Numbered from the stretch's first letter, positions 1 to 11,935 are shown. The stretch is 64,000 bases of DNA from Siphonodentalium dalli (GCA_032622095.1 CP136068.1:8101314-8165313), one strand, 5' to 3'. Numbers and translations are program-made. Notes: generated by a model from the letters alone, not told the origin.

Positions 1-125
1 CCTTTGAAGACCTTTGTATGTGACAATGATCCGTAATATTGTTTCTAAGTGACACTGGCCAGTGAAACTGATACTACGGGTATGAACTAGCCAACTTCAC
101 ATCGTAACAATAATAAAAGGGACAT

Positions 126-395
126 CTATATCAGTCTCAAAACGAGTTGGTACACATCTGTGTGGAAACTAAAACCAATCACTCTTCGTCCGTCATCCGT
201 ACATAATTGTAATATAATTTTCTCAGAAACCACGGGATCCCTTTGGCTGAAATTTGGTCTCAACATGGGATCAGAAATTATCCATGGAAGACAACAGTGT
301 CCGTGTGGGGAGAAGCTTCGTAGTGTTTCGCTGTCGCCATGGTGTTTGTTTGGGTATAGGCATGGGTAGTGAGTGTGGTTCTCATATGGTCTGAA
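126..395 (-). CDS. unrecognised 89-codon open frame, left arm end
   Basis: Mirror of the frame at 10725-10994, kept open with about two base differences over 270 bp. Interpretation is the same: possible terminal exon or chance frame. Confidence 0.2.
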   Translation of the reverse strand, partial: FRPYENHTHYPCLYPNKHHGDSETLRSFSPHGHCCLPWIISDPMLRPNFSQRDPVVSEKIILQLCTDDGRRVIGFSFHTDVYQLVLRLI

Positions 396-1383
396 CTAGC
401 CTTTACTGACTGAGGTCATTTAGTGCACATGTCATCACTTCACTGATAACCATTATATGGTCAAATCCCTACACTATCAAACGCAATGTTTCAATAATGG
501 GTTTTCTTAAAATTTTGACTAAATATTGGTTATATTATACGCATCAGCGATCCTTCTTAATAACGCTCTGTATATTTTCAAACGCATTGCACTAAATGGG
601 TTTGGAATAGCCATACAGGAAAGGAGAAACTGAGGTCCTGGGTAGGTCGACTGCATATAGCAGTATATATGGGGTACAGACATGGACAGCAATGGGTTCC
701 TCGTGGCTTCTGGCCTACACATGACATATTAAAGTTAACCACACCCATCAGCGCGCCTTAATGGGCTATGAAGCGCCATACAGGCTCGAATCATGGCCTT
801 CGCCATGTGTTTCTATTTGAACCCACATTAGTAACTAAATAAAATCTTTCTCTCCAGGTTGTTTCACGCCATAACCTTGATTTGGAAAGCTTGAAGGGCT
901 AATTAAGCTTCAATTTAAATCCCAACATTTTCTTATTTGAAGAACGTATCTGGTTAAACATGTCCACCATAGTAAGCTCATTTAATTCAAAGAGCTTCAC
1001 ACATAGTCCCACTAGTAATGATGTGTCGTTATTTACTGCAAAAATGGTCATATAGAATACAATACAACACATTTTGGTCACATACCTTAAAGGTGCACGT
1101 CACTTTCGCAAGATATCGAACTGACCATGTATAGAGTGGAATGACATGTCGGGTATCAAATGTATAATCAGTTCCAGTATTTCGTCCATATGGCAGTTTT
1201 GGTTGTAACATCATTGTGTATGACGGTTCATTCATATGATACCTTAGCGGTTGCACACGATACTGTCTTTTGTATTTTATGTCTTATATCATGTATATTA
1301 ATTGCTCCATAGATGGTAGGAGTATGGCATTGGTGTCTGGTTCTTCGATGTATTCTAGTCATAGTTCATTCATATTATTACTC

Positions 1384-2740
1384 TAAAATCTCCATTAAAT
1401 GGAGAAACTAAAGAGCCCATATTATGTAGACTAGTGTATAAATACTTACTTCATGCATTATTTTCATCAATTATATGTATTATAACTCCCATCAAGATAG
1501 GCTGTTATACAGAGGAAACAAAGCATGTACCAAGTGACAGTCTGTACCAAGTGACAGTCTCATGTCACGAAAGGCCTACTATATGGACACATTTTCTTAT
1601 CAAAACGCTCTATTATGTAGGGGGTTATCAACCATTGGTCTGGAAAAGGCATACGAGCGGAACGCATGTATACACATTTATTCGATGTACTCTTTAATCG
1701 TCGATTTCTCGTTATTGTCGTTAATTTATAGCATTATTAGTAGGAATCTAAACTCGCCGTTATATTGAGAAAATAATGCGTCAATACCAGTCAATACTGC
1801 TTTATTGGCTGTAAATGAAATTATTGAATCATGTATCGCAGCTAAACAAGCGAGACAACTGATCACAACACAAAAATTAGTAATATTTCTGAAGCCTTGA
1901 GTGGTTTGTAATACAGTGTAAATTTTCATTATTGCTACCACTTAAGGAAACATGCCCCCGATAGGGCTACTATGCGAACACATGTCTATATTAATTTCAC
2001 ATATTCCTTACCGTTCATTCATATATATTCCAAGCTCTCTGTTAATACAGAGGCATCAAAACATTGGTCTGGAAAAGACCTACTATGTGGATGCGTGTAT
2101 ACATATTTACTTGATGTATTCTTTAATCGTTCATTTCTCTTTATTATCGTTCATTTATAGCATTATTAGAAGAAATTTAGTCTAAAATCTCCATTACATG
2201 GAGACAATAAAGAGCCCATATGGTGTAGACTAATGCATACATACTTACTTCATGTATTCTTTTCACCAATTATATGTATTGTACATCCTATACATTTAGT
2301 CTGTTATACAGAGGAAACAAAGCATGTATTACGTGGCAGTTTCATATGCCGATAAGACCTTCTATGTAAACACATGTGCATATTAATTTCACATATTCTT
2401 CTCAAAACGCTCTATTTTATACGGGGGTATCAAACATTGGTCTGGAAAAGGCCTGCTATGTGGACGCGTGTATACATATTGACTTCATATATGCATTCAT
2501 AGTTCATTTCTCTTAATTGTCGTTCATTTAATAGCATTATTAGTAGAAATATAGTATAAAACCGTCGGTATATGGAGAATATATAGCATCAATACTGTTT
2601 TATTGTTGGTAACTCAAATTATTGCATCATGTATCGCAACTAAACAAGCGAGACAACTCATAAATTCTTAATAGTTCTGATGTCTATGGCAGTTCACAGA
2701 GTGTATATTTTCATTGTTGTTACCATTTTAGTGCATACAT
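1384..2740 (+). repeat. ~800-bp direct duplication inside left arm (mirror 8380-9736)
   Basis: Unit A starts with CTCTAAAATCTCCATTAAAT and unit B near 2184 with GTCTAAAATCTCCATTACAT; both continue with AAAGAGCCCATAT and later share TATCGCAACTAAACAAGCGA (A has GCAGCTAAAC). A third partial copy lies around 2030-2180. Divergence between units is much larger than between palindrome arms, so the duplication is older than the palindrome or its last homogenisation. Confidence 0.75.
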
Positions 2741-4021
2741 TACTGATTTCTGTGTAAGAACGCTGGTCTCCATTGTTGTTATGATTGTGCCTATAACTGT
2801 CCATATTCTTAAAGCAAGTACGGTACCTCTATGTGATATGATGTATAAAAAAGTTCCATTTTCACAGGTAAATCACGTATAAACGCTCTTTAATGTATAG
2901 TTAAACTGAGTTTTCACATGCAGCGCTATGTCTTTATGGACTATATACGTGGTATACTTCAGTATATACACGAAGTGAATGTGTTCTAAGTATGCGTATC
3001 TGATTTATGTATACGTCCGTGTTTCTTAAAGCAAATCCAATACATATTAGTGCGTTATATTATGATGTACATTAAGTGCCCTTTTCACTGTTAAATCAAG
3101 TAAAAAAGCCCTCTACTATAGTTAACTATTCAGTTCCACATACGCTATAAGCTCTATGGTGGTCCGGTGTGTCTTATCAATATGCCATTATATGCACGAA
3201 TGTAATGTGTTCAAATGTGTGGGTTATGGTGTATACTTTAATGTTAAAGTATATAAGCACTCTTTAAGATATGCATATGCAGAATGTTGCCTCTTTACAC
3301 TGACAGAAAAAAAGGAATATATAATTTTGAGTACTACTCTTCATAAAACGTTAGAAAACCATAATCTAACAACGAATATCGAAGAACAATGTAGTTACTT
3401 GATAAGCATTGTAAATATTTCGTCTGTTTTAAATAAAATGGAAATATTTCGTCTATTTGAAATACAGTTGGAAGCAACAATCAAGTATTTAAATGAAATT
3501 TGGACCAAAATCTTATAATTTGAGGAAACATATAATTTCTATCGAAGTCTTATAATAAAGGAAGGCTTTGTGCGAATCCATTCGGTCTAATGTGTGAATG
3601 TGTTCATCATCGCAAATATAATGATGCAGAAATGAATATTTCCTCGAAAAATGTTAACATAGCTTGTATTTAACCGAAATAATATAGCATTTGAGTTAAA
3701 ATGTTTCATATTAGGACCATAACGAACCAATGCATAACAATACAATATTTTGTTTTTCATTCTCGATCAAAATAATGCAGGGTTGTCAATTATCAACAAA
3801 AAACAAATACTTTGAAACAAAAACGATGACATAAGAACGAACATCCAAGAGCTAGTGTGAAAATAACCCTCACATTTATAAAAAAAAACAATAAAAATTC
3901 AGTTTTCGAGTAAGTCCTTCAAAATTATTGAATGTTTTCGTCTATGTTGGATCAAATTTGACACACAAATCAATTAGCTCACTAACAGTTCGCGCAATAT
4001 CTCATATTTTGAGAAAACGTT

Positions 4022-5170
4022 TGCAATTTTAGACAACAATATTGCTAGTGAAGGTGGATATTTCATCCTGGAACTCATGAAATATGATAAAAATAGATGT
4101 AAAGACACTTCACGAGCCCTCATATCTTTGAGTTATGAACATAAAGTCATCTCATAGTGCCATTGTACCCCATCATTTGGTCAGGAGAAATATGTATTTC
4201 ATATTTGACCCGTCATCTATGGTAAAAAATGAATTAAGGGACATGGGAGTGGTGTCCTAGACATTAACCTAGAGCATAAATTGACTCAATTTTGCAATTT
4301 TAGGCAACATTCTTGCCAGGGAAAGTGTATATTTCATGTTGGAACTCATCAAATGTGATAAACATGCATCAAAAGACACTTACTGAGCTCTAATGAGTTT
4401 GAGTTATGACAACAACGGCATCTCATACTAGATTGTAAGCCATAATTTGGTCAGGAAAAGTGTAAATTTCATATTTTATCCTACATGTGTTTTAACAATC
4501 AATGTAATTACACCCCATCGGTCGCCTAGACACAGCGTAAATGTTCTCAAGTTTTCAACTGTAGGCCACAATGTCGGCAGTGAAGGTAAACATTTCATGT
4601 TGGAACCCATGAAATGTGATAAAATGGATAAAAAGACACTTCATGAGTACTTATGACTGAGTTATGAACATAAAGGGACCTCATAGTGTATTGTAGGTCA
4701 TAATTTGGTCAGGAAAATTGTAAATTTCATGTCTTAAGCTCCATGTGTTTTAAAAATATATTTAATTACAGCCATTGGGTCCCTAGAGATCAATCCACAG
4801 TCCATATGTAGTCCATATGCAATTTTAGGGAACAGTATTGCTAGTGAATGTAAACATTCCATGCTGGAACTCATGAAATATGATAAAAATAGATGAAAAG
4901 ACACTTTCTGAGGCCTTGGTCAGGAGAAATGTGTATTGTATTTTGACCCTCGATGCGTGGTAGCAATCAATGAAATTACACCCCATGGTATCCTCAGATA
5001 TGAAGCAACATCATAAATGCACTCAGTTTTGGCAATTTAGAAAACATTGTTGATAGGGAAGTTGTACATGTTATGTTGGAACTGGTGAAATGTTATAATA
5101 ATTGATCAAAAGACACTCGATGAGCCCTGATGGGTTTCAATTATGGTCATAAAGGCATCTGATAGTGTCA
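4022..5170 (+). repeat. ~265-bp degenerate tandem repeats near palindrome centre (mirror 5950-7098)
   Basis: Five units begin near 4022, 4295, 4557, 4819 and 5033, each with a variant of GCAATTTTAGGCAACAATATTGC, then TTGGAACTCATGAAATATGA, then AAAAGACACTT, then a TTTGGTCAGGAAAA segment. The last two are shorter. All units are mirrored in the right arm, so about ten units flank the 57-bp spacer in two opposing blocks. Confidence 0.85.
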
Positions 5171-5498
5171 TTATACAACGGGGAAATTTGTGAAGCGCTA
5201 ACAAAGCGTATCTACACGGTGTTATACGATCCAAAATGATCCTGATATAAGAAATGCAATCTAGATCATACTCAGTATCTTCGTATCGACTGAATATATC
5301 GTTATTCGATGGTGTTCCCGACATACCTCCGTCTTTACTTTTCTTATGCCTTTTGTAGATTGTAGTTCGTCGATAATATATTTCTGCACAAATGGCACCC
5401 GTGTATTGTCTCGAATCATGGAAAGAACTATCGTCCTTATACCAGCGAAAAGATGAGCGAATATGGTGTGGTATTATAAACTCGCCGCGCTCGTACCT
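5106..5498 (-). CDS. unrecognised 130-codon open frame, left arm
   Basis: Mirror of 5622-6014, read outward from the palindrome centre. The ATG-started 72 residues (5106-5324 with stop) match the right-arm copy exactly. Upstream changes include I for V in the EFI(V/I)PHH segment and K for N in KRH(N/K)KSKDGG. The two copies face each other head to head, about 120 bp apart across the spacer. Function unknown. Confidence 0.25.
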   Translation of the reverse strand, partial: RYERGEFIIPHHIRSSFRWYKDDSSFHDSRQYTGAICAEIYYRRTTIYKRHKKSKDGGMSGTPSNNDIFSRYEDTEYDLDCISYIRIILDRITPCRYALLALHKFPRCIMTLSDAFMTIIETHQGSSSVF

Positions 5499-5531
5499 CT
5501 ATTTATCGTTTAGAGTTATTGTTCTTAGATA

Positions 5532-5588
5532 CAAAATTGGTGCGCGTGCGGCCCCCTCATCCTCACTGCCGCCGCGCCTATTTTTTTT
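5532..5588. other. palindrome spacer (loop)
   Basis: About 57 bp separate the two arms. Unlike the AT-rich arms the spacer is GC-rich (TGCGCGTGCGGCCCC followed by CTGCCGCCGCGCC) and ends in a T9 run. It has no partner elsewhere in the window. It sits between two mirrored open frames that point away from it. Confidence 0.85.
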
Positions 5589-5621
5589 TATCTAAGAACA
5601 ATAACTCTAAACGATAAATAG

Positions 5622-6014
5622 AGGTACGAACGCGGCGAGTTTATAGTACCACACCATATTCGCTCATCTTTTCGCTGGTATAAGGACGATAATTCTTCCC
5701 ATGATTCAAGACAATACACGGGTGCCGTTTGTGCAGAAATATATTATCGACGAACTACAATCTACAAAAGGCATAATAAAAGTAAAGACGGGGGTATGTC
5801 GGGAACACCATCGAATAACGATATATTCAGTCGATACGAAGATACTGAGTATGATCTAGATTGCATTTCTTATATCAGGATCATTTTGGATCGTATAACA
5901 CCGTGTAGATACGCTTTGTTAGCGCTTCACAAATTTCCCCGTTGTATAATGACACTATCAGATGCCTTTATGACCATAATTGAAACCCATCAGGGCTCAT
6001 CGAGTGTCTTTTGA
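5622..6014 (+). CDS. unrecognised 130-codon open frame, right arm
   Basis: Open from just after a TAG at 5619-5621 to a stop at 6012-6014; the first ATG (5796) would give 72 residues beginning MSGTPSNNDIFSRYED. The part before the ATG is also open and includes HHIRSSFRWYKDD and AEIYYRRTTIYKRH, so an exon entered by splicing is possible. The mirrored frame at 5106-5498 is also open. The 72-residue ATG-to-stop part is identical, while the upstream part has about five amino-acid and three silent differences. The last residues come from the innermost ~265-bp repeat unit. No family is recognised and chance openness is possible. Confidence 0.25.
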   Translation, partial: RYERGEFIVPHHIRSSFRWYKDDNSSHDSRQYTGAVCAEIYYRRTTIYKRHNKSKDGGMSGTPSNNDIFSRYEDTEYDLDCISYIRIILDRITPCRYALLALHKFPRCIMTLSDAFMTIIETHQGSSSVF

Positions 6015-9000
6015 TAAATTATTATCACATTTCACCAGTTCCAACATGACATGTACAACTTCCCTATCAACAATGTTTTCTAAATTGCCAAAACTGAGTG
6101 CATTTATGATGTTGCTTCATATCTGAGGATACCATGGGGTGTAATTTCATTGATTGCTACCACGCATCGAGGGTCAAAATACAATACACATTTCTCCTGA
6201 CCAAGGCCTCAGAAAGTGTCTTTTCATCTATTTTTATCATATTTCATGAGTTCCAGCATGGAATGTTCACCTTCACTAGCAATACTGTTCCCTAAAATTG
6301 CATATGGACTACATATGGACTGTGGATTGATCTCTAGGGACCCAATGGCTGTAATTAAATATATTTTTAAAACACATGGAGCTTAAGACATGAAATTTAC
6401 AATTTTCCTGACCAAATTATGACCTACAATACACTATGAGGTCCCTTTATGTTGATAACTCAGTCATAAGTACTCATGAAGTGTCTTTTTATCCATTTTA
6501 TCACATTTCATGGGTTCCAACATGAAATGTTTACCTTCACTGCCGACATTGTGGCCTACAGTTGAAAACTTGAGAACATTTACGCTGTGTCTAGGCGACC
6601 GATGGGGTGTAATTACATTGATTGTTAAAACACATGTAGGATAAAATATGAAATTTACACTTTTCCTGACCAAATTATGGCTTACAATCTAGTATGAGAT
6701 GCCGTTGTTGTCATAACTCAAAGTCATCAGAGCTCAGTAAGTGTCTTTTGATGCATGTTTATCACATTTGATGAGTTCCAACATGAAATATACACTTTCC
6801 CTGGCAAGAATGTTGCCTAAAATTGCAAAATTGAGTCAATTTATGCTCTAGGTTAATGTCTAGGACACCACTCCCATGTCCCTTAATTCATTTTTTACCA
6901 TAGATGAAGGGTCAAATATGAAATACATATTTCTCCTGACCAAATTATGGGGTACAATGGCACTATGAGATGACTTTATGTTCATAACTCAAATATATGA
7001 GGGCTCGTGAAGTGTCTTTACATCTATTTTTATCATATTTCATGAGTTCCAGGATGAAATATTCACCTTCACTAGCAATATTGTTGTCTAAAATTGCAAA
7101 CGTTTTCTCAAAATATGAGATATTGCGCGAACTGTTAGTGAGCTAATTGATTTTTGTGTCAAATTTGATCCAACATAGACGAAAACATTCAATAATTTTG
7201 AAGGACTTACTCGAAAACTGAATTTTTATTGTTTGTTTTTATAAATGTGAGGGTTATTTTCACACTAGCTCTTGGATATTCGTTCTTATGTCATCGTTTT
7301 TGTTTCAAAGTATTTGTTTTTTGTTGATAATTGACAACCCTGCATTATTTTGATCGAGAATGAAAAACAAAATATTGTATTTTTATGCATTGGTTCGTTA
7401 TGGTCCTAATATGAAACATTTTAACTCAAATGCTATATTATTTCGGTTAAATACAAGCTATGTTAACATTTTTCTAGGAAATATTCATTTCTGCATCATT
7501 ATATTTGCGATGATGAACACATTCACACATTAGACCGAATGGATTCGCACAAAGCCTTCCTTTATTATAAGACTTCGATAGAAATTATATACGTTTCCTC
7601 AAATTATAAGATTTTGGTCCAAATTTCATTTAAATACTTGATTGTTGCTTCCAACTGTATTTCAAATAGACGAAATATTTCCATTTTATTTAAAACAGAC
7701 GAAATATTTACAATGCTTATCAAGTAATTACATTGTTCTTCGATATTCGTTGTTAGATTATGGTTTTCTAACGTTTTATGAAGAGTAGTACTCAAAATTA
7801 TATATTCCTTTTTTCTGTCAGTGTAAAGAGGCAACATTCTGCATATGCATATCTTAAAGAGTGCTTATATACTTTAACATTTAAGTATACATCATAACCC
7901 ACATAGTTGAACACATTACATTCGTGCATATAATGGCATATTGATAAGACACACCGGACCACCATAGAGCTTATAGCGTATGTGGAACTGAATAGTTAAC
8001 TATAGTAGAGGGCTTTTTTACTTGATTTAACAGTGAAAAGGGCACTTAATGTACATCATAATATAACGCACTAATATGTATTGGATTTGCTTTAAGAAAC
8101 ACGGACGTATACATAAATCAGATACGCATACTTAGAACACATTCACTTCGTGTATATACTGAAGTATACCATGTATATAGTCCACAAAGACATAGCCCTG
8201 CATGTGAAAACTCAGTTTAACTATACATTAAAGAGCGTTTATACGTGATTTACCTGTGAAAATGGAAATTTTTATACATCATATCACATAGAGGTACCGT
8301 ACTTGCTTTAAGAATATGGACAGTTATAGGCACAATCATAACAACAATGGAGACCAGCGTTCTTACACAGAAATCAGTAATGTATGCACTAAAATGGTAA
8401 CAACAATGAAAATATACACTCTGTGAACTGCCATAGACATCAGAACTATTAAGAATTTATGAGTTGTCTCGCTTGTTTAGTTGCGATACATGATGCAATA
8501 ATTTGAGTTACCAACAATAAAACAGTATTGACGCTATATATTCTCCATATACCGACGGTTTTAGACTATATTTCTACTAATAATGCTATTAAATGAACGA
8601 CAATTAAGAGAAATGAACTATGAATGCATATATGAAGTCAATATGTATACACGCGTCCACATAGCAGGCCTTTTCCAGACCAATGTTTGATAACCCCGTA
8701 TAAAATAGAGCGTTTTGAGAAGAATATGTGAAATTAATATGCACATGTGTTTACATAGTAGGTCTTATCGTCATATGAAACTGCCACGTAGTACATGCTT
8801 TGTTTCCTCTGTATAACAGACTAAATGTATAGGATGTACAATACATATAATTGGTGAAAAGAATACATGAAGTAAGTATGTATGCATTAGTCTACACCAT
8901 ATGGGCTCTTTATTGTCTCCATGTAATGGAGATTTTAGACTAAATTTCTTCTAATAATGCTATAAATGAACGATAATAAAGAGAAATGAACGATTAAAGA

Positions 9001-9833
9001 ATACATCAAGTAAATATGTATACACGCATCCACATAGTAGGTCTTTTCCAGACCAATGTTTTGATGCCTCTGTATTAACAGAGAGCTTGGAATATATATG
9101 AATGAACGGTAAGGAATATGTGAAATTAATATAGACATGTGTTCGCATAATAGCCCTATCGGGGGCATGTTTCCTTAAATGGTAGCAATAATGAAAATTT
9201 ACACTGTATTACAAACCACTCAAGGCTTCAGAAATATTACTAATTTTTGTGTTGTGATCAGTTGTCTCGCTTGTTTAGCTGCGATACATGATTCAATAAT
9301 TTCATTTACCGCCAATAAAGCAGTATTGACTGGTATTGACGCATTATTTTCTCAATATAACGGCGAGTTTAAATTCCTACTAATAATGCTATGAATTAAC
9401 GACAATAAAGAGAAATCGACGATTAAAGAGTACATCGAATAAATGTGTATACATGCGTTCCGCTCGTATGCCTTTTCCAGACCAATAGTTGATAACCCCC
9501 TACATAATAGAGCGTTTTGATAAGAAAATGTGTCCACATAGTAGGCCTTTCGTGACATGAGACTGTCACTTGGTACAGACTGTCACTTGGTACATGCTTT
9601 GTTTCCTCTGTATAACAGCCTATCTTGATGGGAGTTATAATACATATAATTGATGAAAATAATGCATGAAGTAAGTATTTATACACTAGTCTACATAATA
9701 TGGGCTCTTTAGTTTCTCCATTTAATGGAGATTTTAGAGTAATAATATGAATGAACTATGACTAGAATACATCGAAGAACCAGACACCAATGCCATACTC
9801 CTACCATCTATGGAGCAATTAATATACATGATA

Positions 9834-10034
9834 TAAGACATAAAATACAACAGACAGTATCGTGTGCAACCGCTAAGGTATCATATGAATGAACCGTCAT
9901 ACACAATGATGTTACAACCAAAACTGCCTTATGGACGAAATACTGGAACTGATTATACATTTGATACCCGACATGTCATTCCACTCTATACATGGTCAGT
10001 TCGATATCTTGCGAAAGTGACGTGCACCTTTAAG
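9834..10034 (+). other. candidate exon in right arm
   Basis: A 66-codon open stretch begins near an AG (TGATATAAG) and ends at a strong donor match (TTTAAG, then GTATGTG). It includes the segments SYTMMLQPKLPYGRN and HVIPLYTWSVRYLAK. The mirrored left-arm copy (1086-1286, minus) encodes the same residues over at least the 1086-1256 part. A downstream frame to 10221 (LLVGLCVKLFELNELTMVDM) does not match this donor in phase, so no spliced model could be closed. No family recognised. Confidence 0.2.
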
Positions 10035-10724
10035 GTATGTGACCAAAATGTGTTGTATTGTATTCTATATGACCATTTCTGCAGTAAATAACGACACATC
10101 ATTACTAGTGGGGCTATGTGTGAAGCTCTTTGAATTAAATGAGCTTACTATGGTGGACATGTTTAACCAGATACGTTCTTCAAATAAGAAAATGTTGGGA
10201 TTTAAATTGAAGCTTAATTAGCCCTTCAAGCTTTCCAAATCAAGGTTATGGCGTGAAACAACCTGGAGAGAAAGATTTTATTTAGTTACTAATGTGGGTT
10301 CAAATAGAAACACATGGCGAAGGCCATGATTCGAGCCTGTATGGCGCTTCATAGCCCATTAAGGCGCGCTGATGGGTGTGGTTAACTTTAATATGTCATG
10401 TGTAGGCCAGAAGCCACGAGGAACCCATTGCTGTCCATGTCTGTACCACATATATACTGCTATATGCAGTCGACCTACCCAGGACCTCAGTTTCTCCTTT
10501 CCTGTATGGCTATTCCAAACCCATTTAGTGCAATGCGTTTGAAAATATACAGAGCGTTATTAAGAAGGATCGCTGATGCGTATAATATAACCAATATTTA
10601 GTCAAAATTTTAAGAAAACCCATTATTGAAACATTGCGTTTGATAGTGTAGGGATTTGACCATATAATGGTTATCAGTGAAGTGATGACATGTGCACTAA
10701 ATGACCTCAGTCAGTAAAGGCTAG

Positions 10725-10994
10725 TTCAGACCATATGAGAACCATACTCACCACCCATGCCTATACCCAAACAAACACCATGGCGACAGCGAAACACTAC
10801 GAAGCTTCTCCCCACACGGACACTGTTGTCTTCCATGGATAATTTCTGATCCCATGTTGAGACCAAATTTCAGCCAAAGGGATCCCGTGGTTTCTGAGAA
10901 AATTATATTACAATTATGTACGGATGACGGACGAAGAGTGATTGGTTTTAGTTTCCACACAGATGTGTACCAACTCGTTTTGAGACTGATATAG
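10725..10994 (+). CDS. unrecognised 89-codon open frame, right arm end
   Basis: Open from after TAG at 10722-10724 to TAG at 10992-10994, running outward near the palindrome end. It has no early ATG, so it would need splicing (an AG lies at 10728-10729). The C-terminal part reads SEKIILQLCTDDGRR then VIGFSFHTDVYQLVLRLI, which looks protein-like but matches no family I know. The left mirror (126-395, minus strand) is open with about one amino-acid change (H to Y). Low support. Confidence 0.2.
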   Translation, partial: FRPYENHTHHPCLYPNKHHGDSETLRSFSPHGHCCLPWIISDPMLRPNFSQRDPVVSEKIILQLCTDDGRRVIGFSFHTDVYQLVLRLI

Positions 10995-11161
10995 ATGTCC
11001 CTTTTATTATTTTTACGATGTGAAGTTGGCTAGTTCATACCCGTAGTATCAGTTTCACTGGCCAGTGTCACTTAGAAACAATATTACGGATCATTGTCAC
11101 ATACAAAGGTCTTCAAAGGGAAGTCTATAATATGAGTAATATTTTCTCGGGCTTTTAAAGT

Positions 11162-11163
<2 letters not shown>

Positions 11164-11192
<29 letters not shown>
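11164..11192. repeat. (TA)n microsatellite
   Basis: An uninterrupted TA run about 45 bp outside the right border of the palindrome. Confidence 0.95.
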
Positions 11193-11196
<4 letters not shown>

Positions 11197-11370
11197 GGTG
11201 TGGCTTCACATTAGCAAAGATGTCCCAAGGAACATGCACACCATGAAAGGAGGAAATATTAATAATCAAGGATGTATTCTCAATACAGGGGGAGGGGGTA
11301 ATTTAATTTGTTACAATCAATGGAGCGATTAGGAAATGAATAAATTATGGAAAACAAGATGTGAAGAGGC

Positions 11371-11423
11371 CTATATGACATCTGTAGAGCGTGCTACCTA
11401 TATGACATCTGTAGAGCGTGCTA
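11371..11423 (+). repeat. 27-bp direct repeat, two copies
   Basis: The string CTATATGACATCTGTAGAGC plus GTGCTA occurs at 11371 and again at 11398, back to back. A small recent duplication. Confidence 0.9.
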
Positions 11424-11806
11424 ACGGATTTAGTCATAGAAAGAGTAATATCCAAGATGGATGCCTCGTTCAAATTCTATAGAGCCCATCTGGAGGTGCT
11501 ACTAAACAAGGAATTTTTTCAAAAACTTGGAGATGAAAGTGGATATTCGAAGATTATGAGGAATTAGAAGTTGTAAGAAAAAGAAGAGCGAATAAAATCA
11601 GGAAGTGGTAGATAAAAAAGAGGGATAAAAAAAAGATAACAAAGAACAATTATGAATAAATAGAGGATATCCACCCTTTTTCAGTGGATATGGGTTATAT
11701 CTCATGAGTGATGACAAAACATTGAATTTCCACGATATGATCAAATAATAAGCATGTGATACAACGCTTAGCCGATGGGTGTGGAGTCAGCCGGTAGGTT
11801 TCACGA

Positions 11807-11935
11807 GGGATTGCGTCAGATTCCAATGACTCAGGCGTTGCGCCGGAAATAGGGATTGCGCCAGATTCGAATGACTCAGGCATTGCGCCAGAAGTAGGGA
11901 TTGCGTCAGATTCGAATGACAGGCATTGCAGGAGG
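11807..11935 (-). repeat. 45-bp minisatellite with open 15-residue frame
   Basis: Units start at 11807, 11852 and 11897 (GGGATTGCGTCAGATTC), an exact 45-bp period, about 2.9 copies. Read on the minus strand the repeat is open and spells a 15-residue unit such as PESFESGAIPISGAT. The frame stays open past the array at least to the AKRCIT residues. It could be part of a repetitive exon, but no splice model or homologue supports this. Confidence 0.8.

Larger units (their letters stand above)
1..5531 (+). repeat. left arm of giant 11.1-kb palindrome
   Basis: This arm is the reverse complement of 5589-11119: position p pairs with about 11120-p almost without drift. The first bases (CCTTTGAAGACCTTTG) pair with 11104-11119 and the last (GTTCTTAGATA) with 5589-5599. 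Differences seen by eye are scattered substitutions and few indels, roughly 1-3%. The arm runs off the window start, so its outer end is not known. From outside to inside it holds small open frames (126-395, 519-722, 1029-1286 on the minus strand), a direct duplication of about 800 bp (1384-2740), AT-rich unique sequence, and about five units of a degenerate ~265-bp tandem repeat (4022-5170). No known transposase was recognised. Confidence 0.95.
5589..11119 (-). repeat. right arm of giant 11.1-kb palindrome
   Basis: Mirror image of 1-5531. Similarity stops at 11119 or 11120: the following sequence (AAGTCTATAATATGAG) and the (TA)n tract after it have no partner inside the window. The right border is therefore visible, while the left one is at or before base 1. 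Because the left flank is missing, a target-site duplication cannot be tested. Arm divergence of a few percent exceeds what a simple foldback read artefact would leave. It could still reflect an assembly join of two haplotypes, or an old palindrome homogenised by gene conversion. Confidence 0.95.

Noticed and set aside
1-11119. Polinton/Maverick or integrated DNA-virus interpretation of the palindrome
   Set aside because: No DNA polymerase B, integrase, capsid or ATPase frame is visible, and the terminal repeats make up nearly the whole unit.
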